DNA of 64,000 nt from Hyalangium versicolor (GCF_020103695.1 NZ_JAHXBF010000006.1:310001-374000); one strand, 5' to 3'. Positions 9,407-18,101 are shown, counted from the first letter of the stretch. The notes: generated by a model not told the origin, from the sequence alone. A program made the numbers and translations.

Positions 9407-10480
9407 ATGGCCACCCTTCGCATTCTCCACCTTTCCGACTTCCATCAAGGGCAGGGAGGGCAGCAGATCCTCTGGCCTCACGTGAGGGCAGAGTTCGAGA
9501 AGGACCTTGAGAAGCTCCACGTCCAGACCGGGCCGTGGGATCTGGTGCTCTTCACCGGGGACCTGACCCAGCGCGGGACGGAGGCGGAGTTCCAGGCGCT
9601 CGACCAGACGCTGAAGAAGCTCTGGGAGAAGTTCGCGACCCTGGGCTCCAACCCCGAGCTGTTGTTCGTTCCGGGCAACCACGATCTGCAGCGCCCGAAG
9701 TCGACTTCCTCGGTCGTGAAGGCGCTGACCCTCTGGAAGGAGGATGAGGAGATCCGGAATGCCTTCTGGAGCGAGCCCAAAGGGGAGTACCGGAAGGCTG
9801 TCGCTCGGGCCTTCGAGCCCTTCACGAAGTGGGCTCAGACGCGGTACGCCCTGGGAACGCTGGCGCCCAAGCAGGGGCTGCTGCCGGGAGACTTCTCGGC
9901 CACGGTGACGCGGAATGGTTTGAGCGTGGGGGTGGTGGGCCTCAACTCCTCTTTCCTGCAGCTCAGCGGCCGGAACTTCGATGGCGAATTGCACGTGGAT
10001 GTCCGGCAGTTCAACGCCGTCTGTGACAACGATCCGGTGGGGTGGCTGGCGCGTCACCCGGTCTCGCTGCTGCTGACGCATCACCCGGTTTCATGGCTCA
10101 GCCCGGCGCCCAAGGCCGAGTTCCGGGAGATGATCGATCGGCCTGGGAACTTCCTGGCTCACCTGCATGGGCACATGCACGAGTCCACGGCTGTCTTCTC
10201 CAGCGAGGGCGCAGCCCGGCCTCGGCGCAGGCTGTGTGGCGCCTCGCTCTTCGGGCTGGAGGAGTGGGTGGATGCCCAGGGCAAGCACGTCCAGCGCATC
10301 CACGGCTACAGCGCCATCCAGATCGACGTGGACGGCACGCAGGGCAGGCTCACGATTTGGCCCCGGAGCCTCGAGCTCAACGTGAACTCGGGCCATCGGC
10401 GCATGGTGCCGGACCAGCGCCAGTATGACCTCGGAGATGACGGGTCCTTCTCCGTGGCGTTCGAGGTGGCAGCTCCTTGA
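9407..10480 (+). CDS. Calcineurin-like metallophosphoesterase (active-site complete)
   Basis: 357 residues with every metal-binding block of the calcineurin-like phosphoesterase fold: D11-x-H13 (HLSDFH), G51-D52 (TGDLT), G90-N91-H92-D93, H225 (LTHHP) and H254-G-H256-M-H258. This predicts a dinuclear-metal phosphodiesterase or phosphatase. The substrate is unknown; family members act on cyclic nucleotides, nucleic acids or phosphoproteins. It is the first gene of a five-gene operon, and its TGA overlaps the next start as TTGA. In this context (a MoxR ATPase, a vWA protein and a HEPN protein downstream) it is a plausible effector of a conflict system. There is no signal peptide, so it is cytoplasmic. 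Confidence 0.9.
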   Translation: MATLRILHLSDFHQGQGGQQILWPHVRAEFEKDLEKLHVQTGPWDLVLFTGDLTQRGTEAEFQALDQTLKKLWEKFATLGSNPELLFVPGNHDLQRPKSTSSVVKALTLWKEDEEIRNAFWSEPKGEYRKAVARAFEPFTKWAQTRYALGTLAPKQGLLPGDFSATVTRNGLSVGVVGLNSSFLQLSGRNFDGELHVDVRQFNAVCDNDPVGWLARHPVSLLLTHHPVSWLSPAPKAEFREMIDRPGNFLAHLHGHMHESTAVFSSEGAARPRRRLCGASLFGLEEWVDAQGKHVQRIHGYSAIQIDVDGTQGRLTIWPRSLELNVNSGHRRMVPDQRQYDLGDDGSFSVAFEVAAP

Positions 10481-12303
10481 CCTCGTTCGGGCTGCTCCAC
10501 CTGTCGGATCTGCACCTGGGGAATCCCGAGCGCGAGCCGTATTCCGCCCAGGATCAGGCGCGCTTTCTGGAGGACCTCCAGAAGGCGCACGAGCTTGTCG
10601 GCCTGTTCGATCTGGTCGTCATCAGCGGGAATCTCACCGACTCCGGTACTCCCGAGCAGTTCGCGCGAGTCGAGGGTTTCGTGCAGAAGCTCTGGGAACG
10701 GCTCGGGGAGCTGGGCTCTCAGCCGAAGCTGCTGACGGTTCCGGGCGAGCGCGACGTCCAGCTTCCCAGCGAGACCGACACCGAGGTCCTGGCCCTGGCG
10801 GCTTGGGAGAGCAACTCGAAGATCTCGGAGGTCTTCTGGAGCCAGGACGCGCACGCCATGCGCAAGAAGGTTACGGAGGTCTTCGCCCCCTACCAGTCCT
10901 GGCGAGCGACCGGCGAGAGGCCGCGAGGCCTGTCCCCCACCGAAGGACTGCTACCGGGTGACTGCTCGGCATTCCTGAAGAAAGGCGATGTGCAGCTGGG
11001 GCTGGTGGGGCTCAACACCAGTTTCCTTCAGCTCTGGGCAGAGCAGCGCTTCCGGATGGAGGTAGACCTCCGGCAGCTCAATGCGGTGTGCAGCCCTGAT
11101 CCTCCGGCCTGGTTTGAGAAGCAGGATCTCACGCTGCTGATCACCCACGGGGCACAATCCTTGCTGAGCAAGCGCGCGCTGAGTGCCTACAAGGAGTTCA
11201 TCTACCCGCCCGACCGCTTTGCGCTGCACCTGTTCGGGCGCTCGGACGAGTTGCCCAGGCTGGAGAGGCTGAGCGGTGCCGGGAGCCGCTGCTTTCTGCC
11301 GGGGTTGTCACTCTTTGGCCGAGGGGGGGCTTCGCGCGTTGGGTACCAGGTCGCCCGGATCGAGGTGGCTCCCACGGAGGTGCGCTTCCAGGTTCACACC
11401 CGGCTCGCCCAGAAGAACCTGAACGCTGGCTACACGCGCTTCGTGCTGGAGCCTGAGGTGTGGAAGGAATCCATTCCGCGTGTCCCTCGGAATGCGGCGC
11501 CTGTGCTCCCGGCCACGCCAGAGCCCATCCTCGATGAGGTGCTGAAGATCCTCGCGAGCATCGATAGGCCAGAGCCCCTCTGTCAGGCGCTCCAGGCGCT
11601 GGGGCAGGCACCTCCTGCTCAGCAGGAGGCGCTTCGCCGTGCGCTCGCCATGAAGCTGCTCCAACCCCAGGAGGCCTCGCTCGCCAGCATCAAGGAAGCA
11701 TTTCAGGCTTTGTCTCCGCTGCAGCGCGTCCTCAGGGAGCAGTTCCTCCGGCTGCTGAAGTTGATCACCCCCTTCCGCTGGGTTCCGGCCAAGGCGGCGC
11801 GGATGCTCGCGGACGTGACCCAGCGTGCCCTGGAGCAGCGGGTCGTGGGGCTCAACGCGGAGGACCCGGACTTTACCGGGCGCATGTACGCATGCAGAGC
11901 GAACCCCGATGACACTCCTCACTGGGATCTCATCCTGCTCTCGAAGCTCTATGAGGGGTCCTTCGAGGAGATCCAGCGCCAGATCTACGATTGCTTGAAG
12001 TCTCGCTTCGATCTTGAGACGGATGCCGCGGTCGACGACGAACTGGGAATGCTGGAGGACACCTTCAAGACGGCGGTCTTGGTGCTGTTCTCGGCTCCCT
12101 CACTGTCACGGGGGGTCCTCCGGCAGCTCCAGCAACACTTCCGAACCCTGACGTTCCTGCTCTTCACCGGTACGGGAGAGCCTCCCGCGCCCGTGGATGT
12201 GCTCTTGCCTCGGCTGGATCCGAATCAGGAGCGCGAGGTGCAGAAGCTCCACCATGCCGCCAGACGGCTGATTGACAGGCAGCAAGCGCCTTCCAGAGGC
12301 TGA
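10477..12303 (+). CDS. Inactive calcineurin-like phosphoesterase paralogue with large C-terminal extension
   Basis: 608 residues. The first 320 align along their length with the phosphoesterase just upstream (same HLSDLH, QKLWE, LLPGD and LGLVGLNTSFLQL blocks), but the metal ligands are lost: D52 is N (SGNLT), N91-H92 is E-R (PGERD) and the His-x-His block is F-G-R-S-D (253-257). Only D11, H13 and H224 remain. Residues 340-608 form a mostly helical region with one predicted alpha/beta stretch (TAVLVLFSAP, LTFLLFTG); I do not recognise it. The start is TTG at 10477 overlapping the upstream stop as TTGA, implying translational coupling; no other start keeps the N-terminal strand. It is probably a sensor, adaptor or regulatory partner of the active copy. 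Confidence 0.88.
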   Translation: MTSFGLLHLSDLHLGNPEREPYSAQDQARFLEDLQKAHELVGLFDLVVISGNLTDSGTPEQFARVEGFVQKLWERLGELGSQPKLLTVPGERDVQLPSETDTEVLALAAWESNSKISEVFWSQDAHAMRKKVTEVFAPYQSWRATGERPRGLSPTEGLLPGDCSAFLKKGDVQLGLVGLNTSFLQLWAEQRFRMEVDLRQLNAVCSPDPPAWFEKQDLTLLITHGAQSLLSKRALSAYKEFIYPPDRFALHLFGRSDELPRLERLSGAGSRCFLPGLSLFGRGGASRVGYQVARIEVAPTEVRFQVHTRLAQKNLNAGYTRFVLEPEVWKESIPRVPRNAAPVLPATPEPILDEVLKILASIDRPEPLCQALQALGQAPPAQQEALRRALAMKLLQPQEASLASIKEAFQALSPLQRVLREQFLRLLKLITPFRWVPAKAARMLADVTQRALEQRVVGLNAEDPDFTGRMYACRANPDDTPHWDLILLSKLYEGSFEEIQRQIYDCLKSRFDLETDAAVDDELGMLEDTFKTAVLVLFSAPSLSRGVLRQLQQHFRTLTFLLFTGTGEPPAPVDVLLPRLDPNQEREVQKLHHAARRLIDRQQAPSRG

Positions 12304-12306
12304 GCC

Positions 12307-13260
12307 ATGACTGTGTCGAACTACAAGAAGCGCTTCGACCCCACGCGTCCGGTCGTGCCCATGACCCCCGCGGCGGAGAGGCAGGGGCGTCTCGGCGATC
12401 GCCGCGATGGCGAGCTCTACGAGTCCACCGAGCAGATCGTTCTCGCCGTGAACGTGGCGATGGCGACCGGCCGCCCGCTGCTGCTGCGCGGTGCACCCGG
12501 CTCGGGGAAGTCTTCGTTGGCGCCGTGGGTCGCCCGGGTGATGGGGTGGCGGTACTACGAGGATGTCGTCTCCTCTCGCACGCAGGCGAGGGACCTGCTC
12601 TGGGTCTTCGATGCAGTGAAACGGCTGAGCGATGCCCAGGCAGGAGAGGCCGGGGAGGAGTTTCGCTATGTGAAGCCCGGCGTCCTCTGGTGGGCGTTCA
12701 ACCGCGAGAGCGCGGTCCGGCGCGGGACTCCGCCGGATGCCAAAGTGGACAATGCCCAGGAGCCCAATTCCAGGCTCAACGAGAAGCGTCAGGGCATGCC
12801 GGCCGTGGTGTTGATCGACGAGATTGACAAGGCGGATCCGGACGTACCCAATGACTTGCTGGTACCGCTGGGCTCGCTCCAGTTCACCGTGGGCGAGAGG
12901 CCTCCCATCGTTGCGGCGCATGCGCCCTTCGTGGTGCTGACCTCCAACGACGAGCGGGAGCTTCCAGCGGCTTTCCTCCGGCGCTGCGTGGTGCTGGAGC
13001 TGCCCATGCCGGACAAGGAGCGGCTGCGGCGCATCGCGGTGGCGCACTTCGGAGAAGGCAAGGAGGCCCTGGCGCTCTACGAGCGCGTCGCCGACAAGGT
13101 GGAGGCGCTCGCCAATGAGGCGAAGGCTCAGGGCCGGCGTCCCCCCAGCACGCCTGAGTTCCTGGACACGGTGAAGGCCTTCCGTGAGCTCCAGACCGAA
13201 GGCCTCGCGAGCGACGACCTGCTGGAGCAGTTGTTCCAGGTCACCCTGCGGAAGTCCTAG
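12307..13260 (+). CDS. MoxR-family AAA+ ATPase
   Basis: 317 residues. The Walker A is RGAPGSGKSS (61-70), Walker B is VVLIDEIDKAD (about 167-177), sensor 1 is LTSNDEREL and the arginine-finger element is FLRRC, matching MoxR/McrB-like AAA+ ATPases. MoxR proteins remodel partners and act with vWA-domain proteins, and a vWA-like gene follows after 21 bases. The ATG lies three bases after the upstream stop, consistent with an operon. In related genomic neighbourhoods such MoxR-vWA pairs power immunity or conflict systems; here it is the only NTPase of the five-gene set. Confidence 0.93.
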   Translation: MTVSNYKKRFDPTRPVVPMTPAAERQGRLGDRRDGELYESTEQIVLAVNVAMATGRPLLLRGAPGSGKSSLAPWVARVMGWRYYEDVVSSRTQARDLLWVFDAVKRLSDAQAGEAGEEFRYVKPGVLWWAFNRESAVRRGTPPDAKVDNAQEPNSRLNEKRQGMPAVVLIDEIDKADPDVPNDLLVPLGSLQFTVGERPPIVAAHAPFVVLTSNDERELPAAFLRRCVVLELPMPDKERLRRIAVAHFGEGKEALALYERVADKVEALANEAKAQGRRPPSTPEFLDTVKAFRELQTEGLASDDLLEQLFQVTLRKS

Positions 13261-13281
13261 GCCGCGAATGGAGCCGCGCTC

Positions 13282-14241
13282 ATGAACGCCATCGGCCTGG
13301 GAGATCTCGTCACTGCGACACGCCGCCTGGCGACGGCGGATCCAGAGGTGTTGCGTCAGGTGGCGAGCCTGCTCGGGTTCGAGTGGCCCCTGGCACCAGA
13401 GCCGCCCGCCGCTCTTGAGCCACCACCCACCGAGCCCTTGCCCCTGGGCGCGGAGCCCACCCAGAAGCCTGTACCTCCGGTGGAGGCTGCTCCGGTGGTG
13501 CCCATGCCGCAGATGGGACCGCTCTTCGACTCTTTCACGACGATCGAGCCTTTGGAGGATGCGCCGCTGCGCACCCCGGTGTGGCTCAAGGGCGTGGCAC
13601 CGATGGCGCCTCCTTCTGCCGCTCCCGGGAGTCTGCCGTTGGAGCCGCTCTTCGCGTCAGCGACGAGCCGCCATCTGCTCACCACGGCACTGCGGACTCC
13701 CAGTGGAGAAGGCCCGCCCGATGTCGAGGTGCTGATCCAGGTGCTCTCTCGGGGAGAGCCAGTGCGCACCTTCCCCAGCCAGGAACTGCCCACCTTGAGC
13801 AGGGGGGTGCACGTGCTGGTGGACAAGGGCGAAGGCATGCAGCCCTTCACACGGGATCAGAGAGAGCTGCTCGCCCAGCTGCGTCGCGTGGTGGGCTCGG
13901 AGCGGGTGTCGAGCACGTCCTTCATCGGCTTGCCGGGACGGCGGACGCCGAGGGGGAGAGCGCTCGTGCTTCCTCCTCGTGGCACACCCCTGCTGCTGCT
14001 GACGGATCTGGGCTTGGGAGGTCCCGCATATTCATCGTCCAGGGCGAGCCTCGACGAGTGGATGGCGCTCGCCAGGAAGTGGGGTGCAACCGGCCATCCG
14101 CTGGTGGCCTTCGTGCCCTATCCTCCCTCGCGATGGCCTCGTGAACTCACGAAGCTCATCCGCATCGTGCAGTGGGATCGTCACACGACGGTGGGCCGGG
14201 TCCTCTCGGCTTCCGCGCGTCCGAGGCGGAGGTCGTGGTGA
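13282..14241 (+). CDS. vWA-like protein with degenerate MIDAS (MoxR partner)
   Basis: 319 residues: a short helical N-terminus (1-35), a Pro/Glu-rich linker (about 37-75), then an alpha/beta region whose first strand is VHVLVDKGEGM (D181). This is the place of the vWA MIDAS motif DxSxS, but it reads DKGEG, so metal binding is doubtful. Further strands (TPLLLLTDLGLGG, HPLVAFVPYPPSRWP, VQWDR) resemble the N-terminal vWA-like region of SAV_2336-related proteins. In those, as I recall them, the vWA continues into the helical region that here is the separate next gene. The stop overlaps the next start as GTGA. The assignment rests on fold pattern and MoxR adjacency. Confidence 0.72.
   Translation: MNAIGLGDLVTATRRLATADPEVLRQVASLLGFEWPLAPEPPAALEPPPTEPLPLGAEPTQKPVPPVEAAPVVPMPQMGPLFDSFTTIEPLEDAPLRTPVWLKGVAPMAPPSAAPGSLPLEPLFASATSRHLLTTALRTPSGEGPPDVEVLIQVLSRGEPVRTFPSQELPTLSRGVHVLVDKGEGMQPFTRDQRELLAQLRRVVGSERVSSTSFIGLPGRRTPRGRALVLPPRGTPLLLLTDLGLGGPAYSSSRASLDEWMALARKWGATGHPLVAFVPYPPSRWPRELTKLIRIVQWDRHTTVGRVLSASARPRRRSW
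14228..14240 (+). promoter_or_regulatory. Shine-Dalgarno that fixes the GTG start of the SLOG-HEPN gene
   Basis: GGAGG at 14228-14232 lies five bases before GTG 14238, which itself overlaps the upstream TGA (14239-14241). This supports re-initiation at 14238 rather than the more upstream in-frame GTG at 14172. Confidence 0.7.
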
Positions 14242-17200
14242 TCGAGGAGGACCTTGCACTCTCACCCGAGGGGCTGCTCAGGGACTTCGAGCTGGGAGCG
14301 CCTGACGCGGCAAGGCTCGCGCGCTGCCTCTCGCTGGCCTCGCGCATCGAGCCGGAGCTGCTCCGCTGGATGAGGCTTCAGCTTCTGCCGGACATGGATG
14401 CGGCTGCGGAGGCGACCCTCTGGTTCAGCCCGCTCGTCCAGGTGCGCAGCGTGGCGGGGCTCGTCCTCGTTCCCGAGGTGGCGCGGGTGCTCCGAGCCGA
14501 GTTGGTCCAGCAGGAGCCGCTGTTCGCGCGGGCATGGCGGGAGTTGGAGCGCTTCCATCGCGCGGCGCCGAGGGCGGTTCAGATCGAGGAGCGACTTCTC
14601 TATCTGTCCCTGCGTCCACGGTCAGCGAAGGTCGATGCGGAGATTCAGCAACTGCTAGCGGAGGTCAGCCAGACTCTGGCGACGCCGGGACGTGAGGGTG
14701 TCGCTTCCTGGTCTCTGCAGATGTTGGCGCAACTGCCTCCTCGCATCCTCGAGACCGATGCGGCGAGACGGGTCTCCGTGCAGTCGCACCTCATCGTGTC
14801 CGGAAAGCTGGAGCTGGCCCTCGAGCCGAGAGTAGGGCTTCCGGAATGGTTGCCGGGCTTGATGCCTACGCATCTGCCTCACATTCCCATGTATCTCCGG
14901 CTGGATGAGCGGGCCCTCTCGGTGCATGGCAACGAGCAGCCGGGGGCTGTTCGTGTGGATGTGCCGGGGACGAACCCACTTCTACTGGAAGTGGAGGCCG
15001 GAGGAACCCGGCACCTGCTCGCGTTCGAACCCGGAGGAACCCGGGCTCTGCCCATCACCCAGGAGTCGGTGGAACTCCGGACGGTGACAGGGAAGCGCTT
15101 CCGTCTCGGGAGGCGCCTAAGGGAGGGAGCTCGGACGCCGGAGAATCGGCTCATGGAGGAGCAGCGCGAAGAGCTAAGGACACATCTCTCCAACTGGCCC
15201 TTCGTCGGCGTGGCAGACGAGGACAAGCGGGTGACGGAAAGGGTCCTCGAGGGACTGCATCGCTTTGGGCTTCGCACGGTCGCTGGCGCAGCGGTGGCGG
15301 CGGTTGAAGCAGCCTGGAGACTCATCTCACCTCACGATGATGGCGAGGCTCCAGACGTCCTTCGGTTCATTGATGGCGAGGCTCCATACATCAACCGGGT
15401 CATTGAAAAGAGCTTGGATGTAGCGCGGAGAATCCTGAGCCAGAGAGTGGGGGAGACCGCTCCGTATTCGCTCAACTCTCTCACGGAGCTGCACCGCCTT
15501 GAGGCGCTGAGCCGGAGCCACGTGCTGTGGTTGAAGGGCCTCTGCGCGGAAGCAGCGATTGAAGCAGCGCTGGCGGCATCCGCGCTCTTCGGAGATGCAT
15601 GGTCAGTGGAGGAGACCACCCAGAGAGCCGTAGAGGCGATCCTGGCAGCCACCCAAGCTGTGTCACTGCTCAGCGAACACCCTGAGCCGTTCCAGCCGAT
15701 TCACGAAGCCATCAAGGCCGAGCTCCTGCGCGATCCGCCGCAGGTTCCGGCCACCTGGTCGCCGAGCGGTCTCTGGATCCGGGTCGTGGGAACAGCCCGG
15801 TACGAACTCTCGAAAGTGGAGGAGTGGACCGCCGACAGTCTGGGGCGGGCGCTAGCCCTGCATGGGCATCGGCTCGTCACGGACGGCTCGCAAGGAGCTG
15901 CCTATGGGGTGGCCCGAGCCTATGTGGCGCAGCTCGCTTTCCTGGGAGTGCCTGTCGAGGACAACCTGGTTCACATCACTCGCGGGAGAGAGCGTGCCGA
16001 CTTTCCTCAGGGCCGCGTCTACAGCACGCAACTCCCTGACAACGTGTCCCAGCACCTCAGCGCCACCATCATCATGGGCGAGGCGCAGGTCGACATGTCG
16101 CTGCTCGAGCAGGAGCGCCATGCAGGCGTAAGACAGATCCCGTTGGCCTGGTCAGGGGAGGCGGCGAAGGAGCTTTTGATTCGGCAGCCGGATCTGCTCA
16201 CCACGAGGCGGGCCCGGTTCCTGGGTTCGATGGTTCGTGGCCCTGAAGATGTGATGCAACTGGTCGAGCGCGCCGTGATGGTCGCGTCCACACCGCCGCG
16301 CAGCAATCACCCCATCAGCGAGAAGGCCTTCGCCGACGGCATGTTGGGGCTGGTGCTCTCGGTGTTGGGGCCTGGCCCGTATGGGGACGGGGTAGATGAT
16401 TACCTTCGTGAACTCAGTGATGCAGCGAAGGGCTCAGACCTCCGGGACAAGGGCATTGATGTGGCATGGGGGGCTCTCTTCGCTGCGCTGCCTCAGCAGG
16501 CTCAATGGCTTGCCTACGACTTCGTCCGGATCTGTCTGCTCCAGCGCCACCATGCTGGGATGAGGGGCGTCGCGGAGTTGCTCCGCCACGTGGTTGAGGA
16601 ATTCGCCTTGGTCCCCGCTTTGGGCGCCTTGGTTCGGGAGATCGGGGATTTCGACCTCTGGGCACCGCGAGAGGAGGTGCTCCTCCTTGTGGACGAAGCT
16701 CGCGCATTGCTCGGGGCGACCGATGCAGTCGAGCGCTGGCTGGACGCCAGGGTCGGCATCACCCGCGCGGAGCTGGAGTTCCGGTTCGTGGTGGCAGCTG
16801 TCAGGGAGACTGCGGTTGCCTATCTCGGGTCGCAATCTTTTGGTATCGCGGATGTGCTTGCTGAGGAGTTGAGGAAGGATCTGAGGCCCGCGCTCTCCAT
16901 CGCTCGTCCTGACTTCGTCCATCACCTCGTGACAGCATGGGACCAGGTGGCCGTGCGGGTTGTGGCCTATGTCTTGTTCCAGCTTCAACCCGGGCTGGCC
17001 ACGTCCGAGGCAGTGCTTGATGCGTTGATGAGAGAGCGGTCCGAGATTGCGCGAGTCGATCTCCGGGCGCTATGGCAGTTGCTGGTGGCGCTGGAACAAC
17101 CGCCGCCGCAGTGGAGAGACGACGAACGCCGGGCCGTGGCGGAATCACTGGCCGGTCTGCTCTCCTCTCGCCAACTGCTTGTCGTTCTCGACACCCATCC

Positions 17201-18101
17201 TCCAAGCTCGCATGATGACTGGGAGGGAGCGTGCAGGGAGCGCGTGAAGGCCCTGCTCGCTGGCCCCTTCCGGTCCGCGCATGAGGAAGTCGAGGCGTTC
17301 GAGCAGTACGCCCGGAAGTACGAGGAGACGCGCGAGACACAGCAATTCAGCGCCACGAGGACCCAGGCGATGAACCTCCTCGTTTTCGAAATCGGTACGC
17401 TGGTGAGGCGAACCCGGCTGGTGCCCGCGGAGATCAAGGCGCGGTTCGAGCTGGGAACTCCAGGGGATCGGCTTGTCGCGTTGGCCATGGTGCGGTTCCA
17501 GCCCGAGCCCGAGTGCTTAGGCATCGTGCTGGGAGGGATCCACTCCAGCATGTCCTCCTTCGAGCAGTGGACCGCGCTGAATGCAGCCAAGGAGTTGGTG
17601 CCCCTGCTCAATCGCATTCAGCGGCGGGGGCTCGTGGATGCGCTAAGGGAACAGCGCAGCGGCAGGCCCGGCGCACTCATCACGAAGGATGACAGCAGTC
17701 GTTGGATCCTGAGTGGTCAGTTGATCGAGGAACTCCGCCAACTGGAGCTCTCCTCCACGTCAGGCGAGCAGCCCTGGGCGCGGTACTACAGGCGGTGGTT
17801 GGAGCTGGGCTCCCTGGATCTGGACGATCGCTTGAGGGTGCTGTCCGCAGGGACCCTGGTCGAAGAGATGCTCGAGGAAGCAGGTCGGCCACTGGGAGTC
17901 ACCGGTGCTGCTTCCCTCATTGCCAGGCGCCTGCTTGCCGATGGACGGCTCTCGGAGGAAGAGCATCGAGCGTTCCAGAACTTCTGGTCCCTTCGGAACG
18001 AGATTGCCCACCCGTCGGCGCAGAAACCCGTGCAGAAAGATGATCCGCGGCTGCAGCAGATGCTCGATTGGGTCTTCACGCTGGTCAAAGTCTTCTCATG
18101 A
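14238..18101 (+). CDS. Large SLOG-like and HEPN-motif protein, putative conflict-system effector
   Basis: 1287 residues from GTG 14238. Residues 1-160 are helical (LARCLSLASRIEPELLRWMR, LWFSPLVQV) and resemble the region that follows vWA in SAV_2336-like proteins. Residues 170-300 are beta-rich and 310-500 are helical. About 512-690 is a Rossmann-like region starting LWIRVVGTARYELS with HGHRLVTDGSQGAAYGVA and LSATIIMG, the pattern of SLOG nucleotide-sensing domains. A long helical part follows. The C-terminus (about 1130-1287) contains WSLRNEIAHPS, an R1253-x4-H1258 motif as in HEPN ribonucleases. It is the last gene of the operon and convergent with 18109, seven bases away. No membrane segment is seen. 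The SLOG call is moderate; the HEPN motif is directly visible. Confidence 0.82.
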   Translation: MIEEDLALSPEGLLRDFELGAPDAARLARCLSLASRIEPELLRWMRLQLLPDMDAAAEATLWFSPLVQVRSVAGLVLVPEVARVLRAELVQQEPLFARAWRELERFHRAAPRAVQIEERLLYLSLRPRSAKVDAEIQQLLAEVSQTLATPGREGVASWSLQMLAQLPPRILETDAARRVSVQSHLIVSGKLELALEPRVGLPEWLPGLMPTHLPHIPMYLRLDERALSVHGNEQPGAVRVDVPGTNPLLLEVEAGGTRHLLAFEPGGTRALPITQESVELRTVTGKRFRLGRRLREGARTPENRLMEEQREELRTHLSNWPFVGVADEDKRVTERVLEGLHRFGLRTVAGAAVAAVEAAWRLISPHDDGEAPDVLRFIDGEAPYINRVIEKSLDVARRILSQRVGETAPYSLNSLTELHRLEALSRSHVLWLKGLCAEAAIEAALAASALFGDAWSVEETTQRAVEAILAATQAVSLLSEHPEPFQPIHEAIKAELLRDPPQVPATWSPSGLWIRVVGTARYELSKVEEWTADSLGRALALHGHRLVTDGSQGAAYGVARAYVAQLAFLGVPVEDNLVHITRGRERADFPQGRVYSTQLPDNVSQHLSATIIMGEAQVDMSLLEQERHAGVRQIPLAWSGEAAKELLIRQPDLLTTRRARFLGSMVRGPEDVMQLVERAVMVASTPPRSNHPISEKAFADGMLGLVLSVLGPGPYGDGVDDYLRELSDAAKGSDLRDKGIDVAWGALFAALPQQAQWLAYDFVRICLLQRHHAGMRGVAELLRHVVEEFALVPALGALVREIGDFDLWAPREEVLLLVDEARALLGATDAVERWLDARVGITRAELEFRFVVAAVRETAVAYLGSQSFGIADVLAEELRKDLRPALSIARPDFVHHLVTAWDQVAVRVVAYVLFQLQPGLATSEAVLDALMRERSEIARVDLRALWQLLVALEQPPPQWRDDERRAVAESLAGLLSSRQLLVVLDTHPPSSHDDWEGACRERVKALLAGPFRSAHEEVEAFEQYARKYEETRETQQFSATRTQAMNLLVFEIGTLVRRTRLVPAEIKARFELGTPGDRLVALAMVRFQPEPECLGIVLGGIHSSMSSFEQWTALNAAKELVPLLNRIQRRGLVDALREQRSGRPGALITKDDSSRWILSGQLIEELRQLELSSTSGEQPWARYYRRWLELGSLDLDDRLRVLSAGTLVEEMLEEAGRPLGVTGAASLIARRLLADGRLSEEEHRAFQNFWSLRNEIAHPSAQKPVQKDDPRLQQMLDWVFTLVKVFS

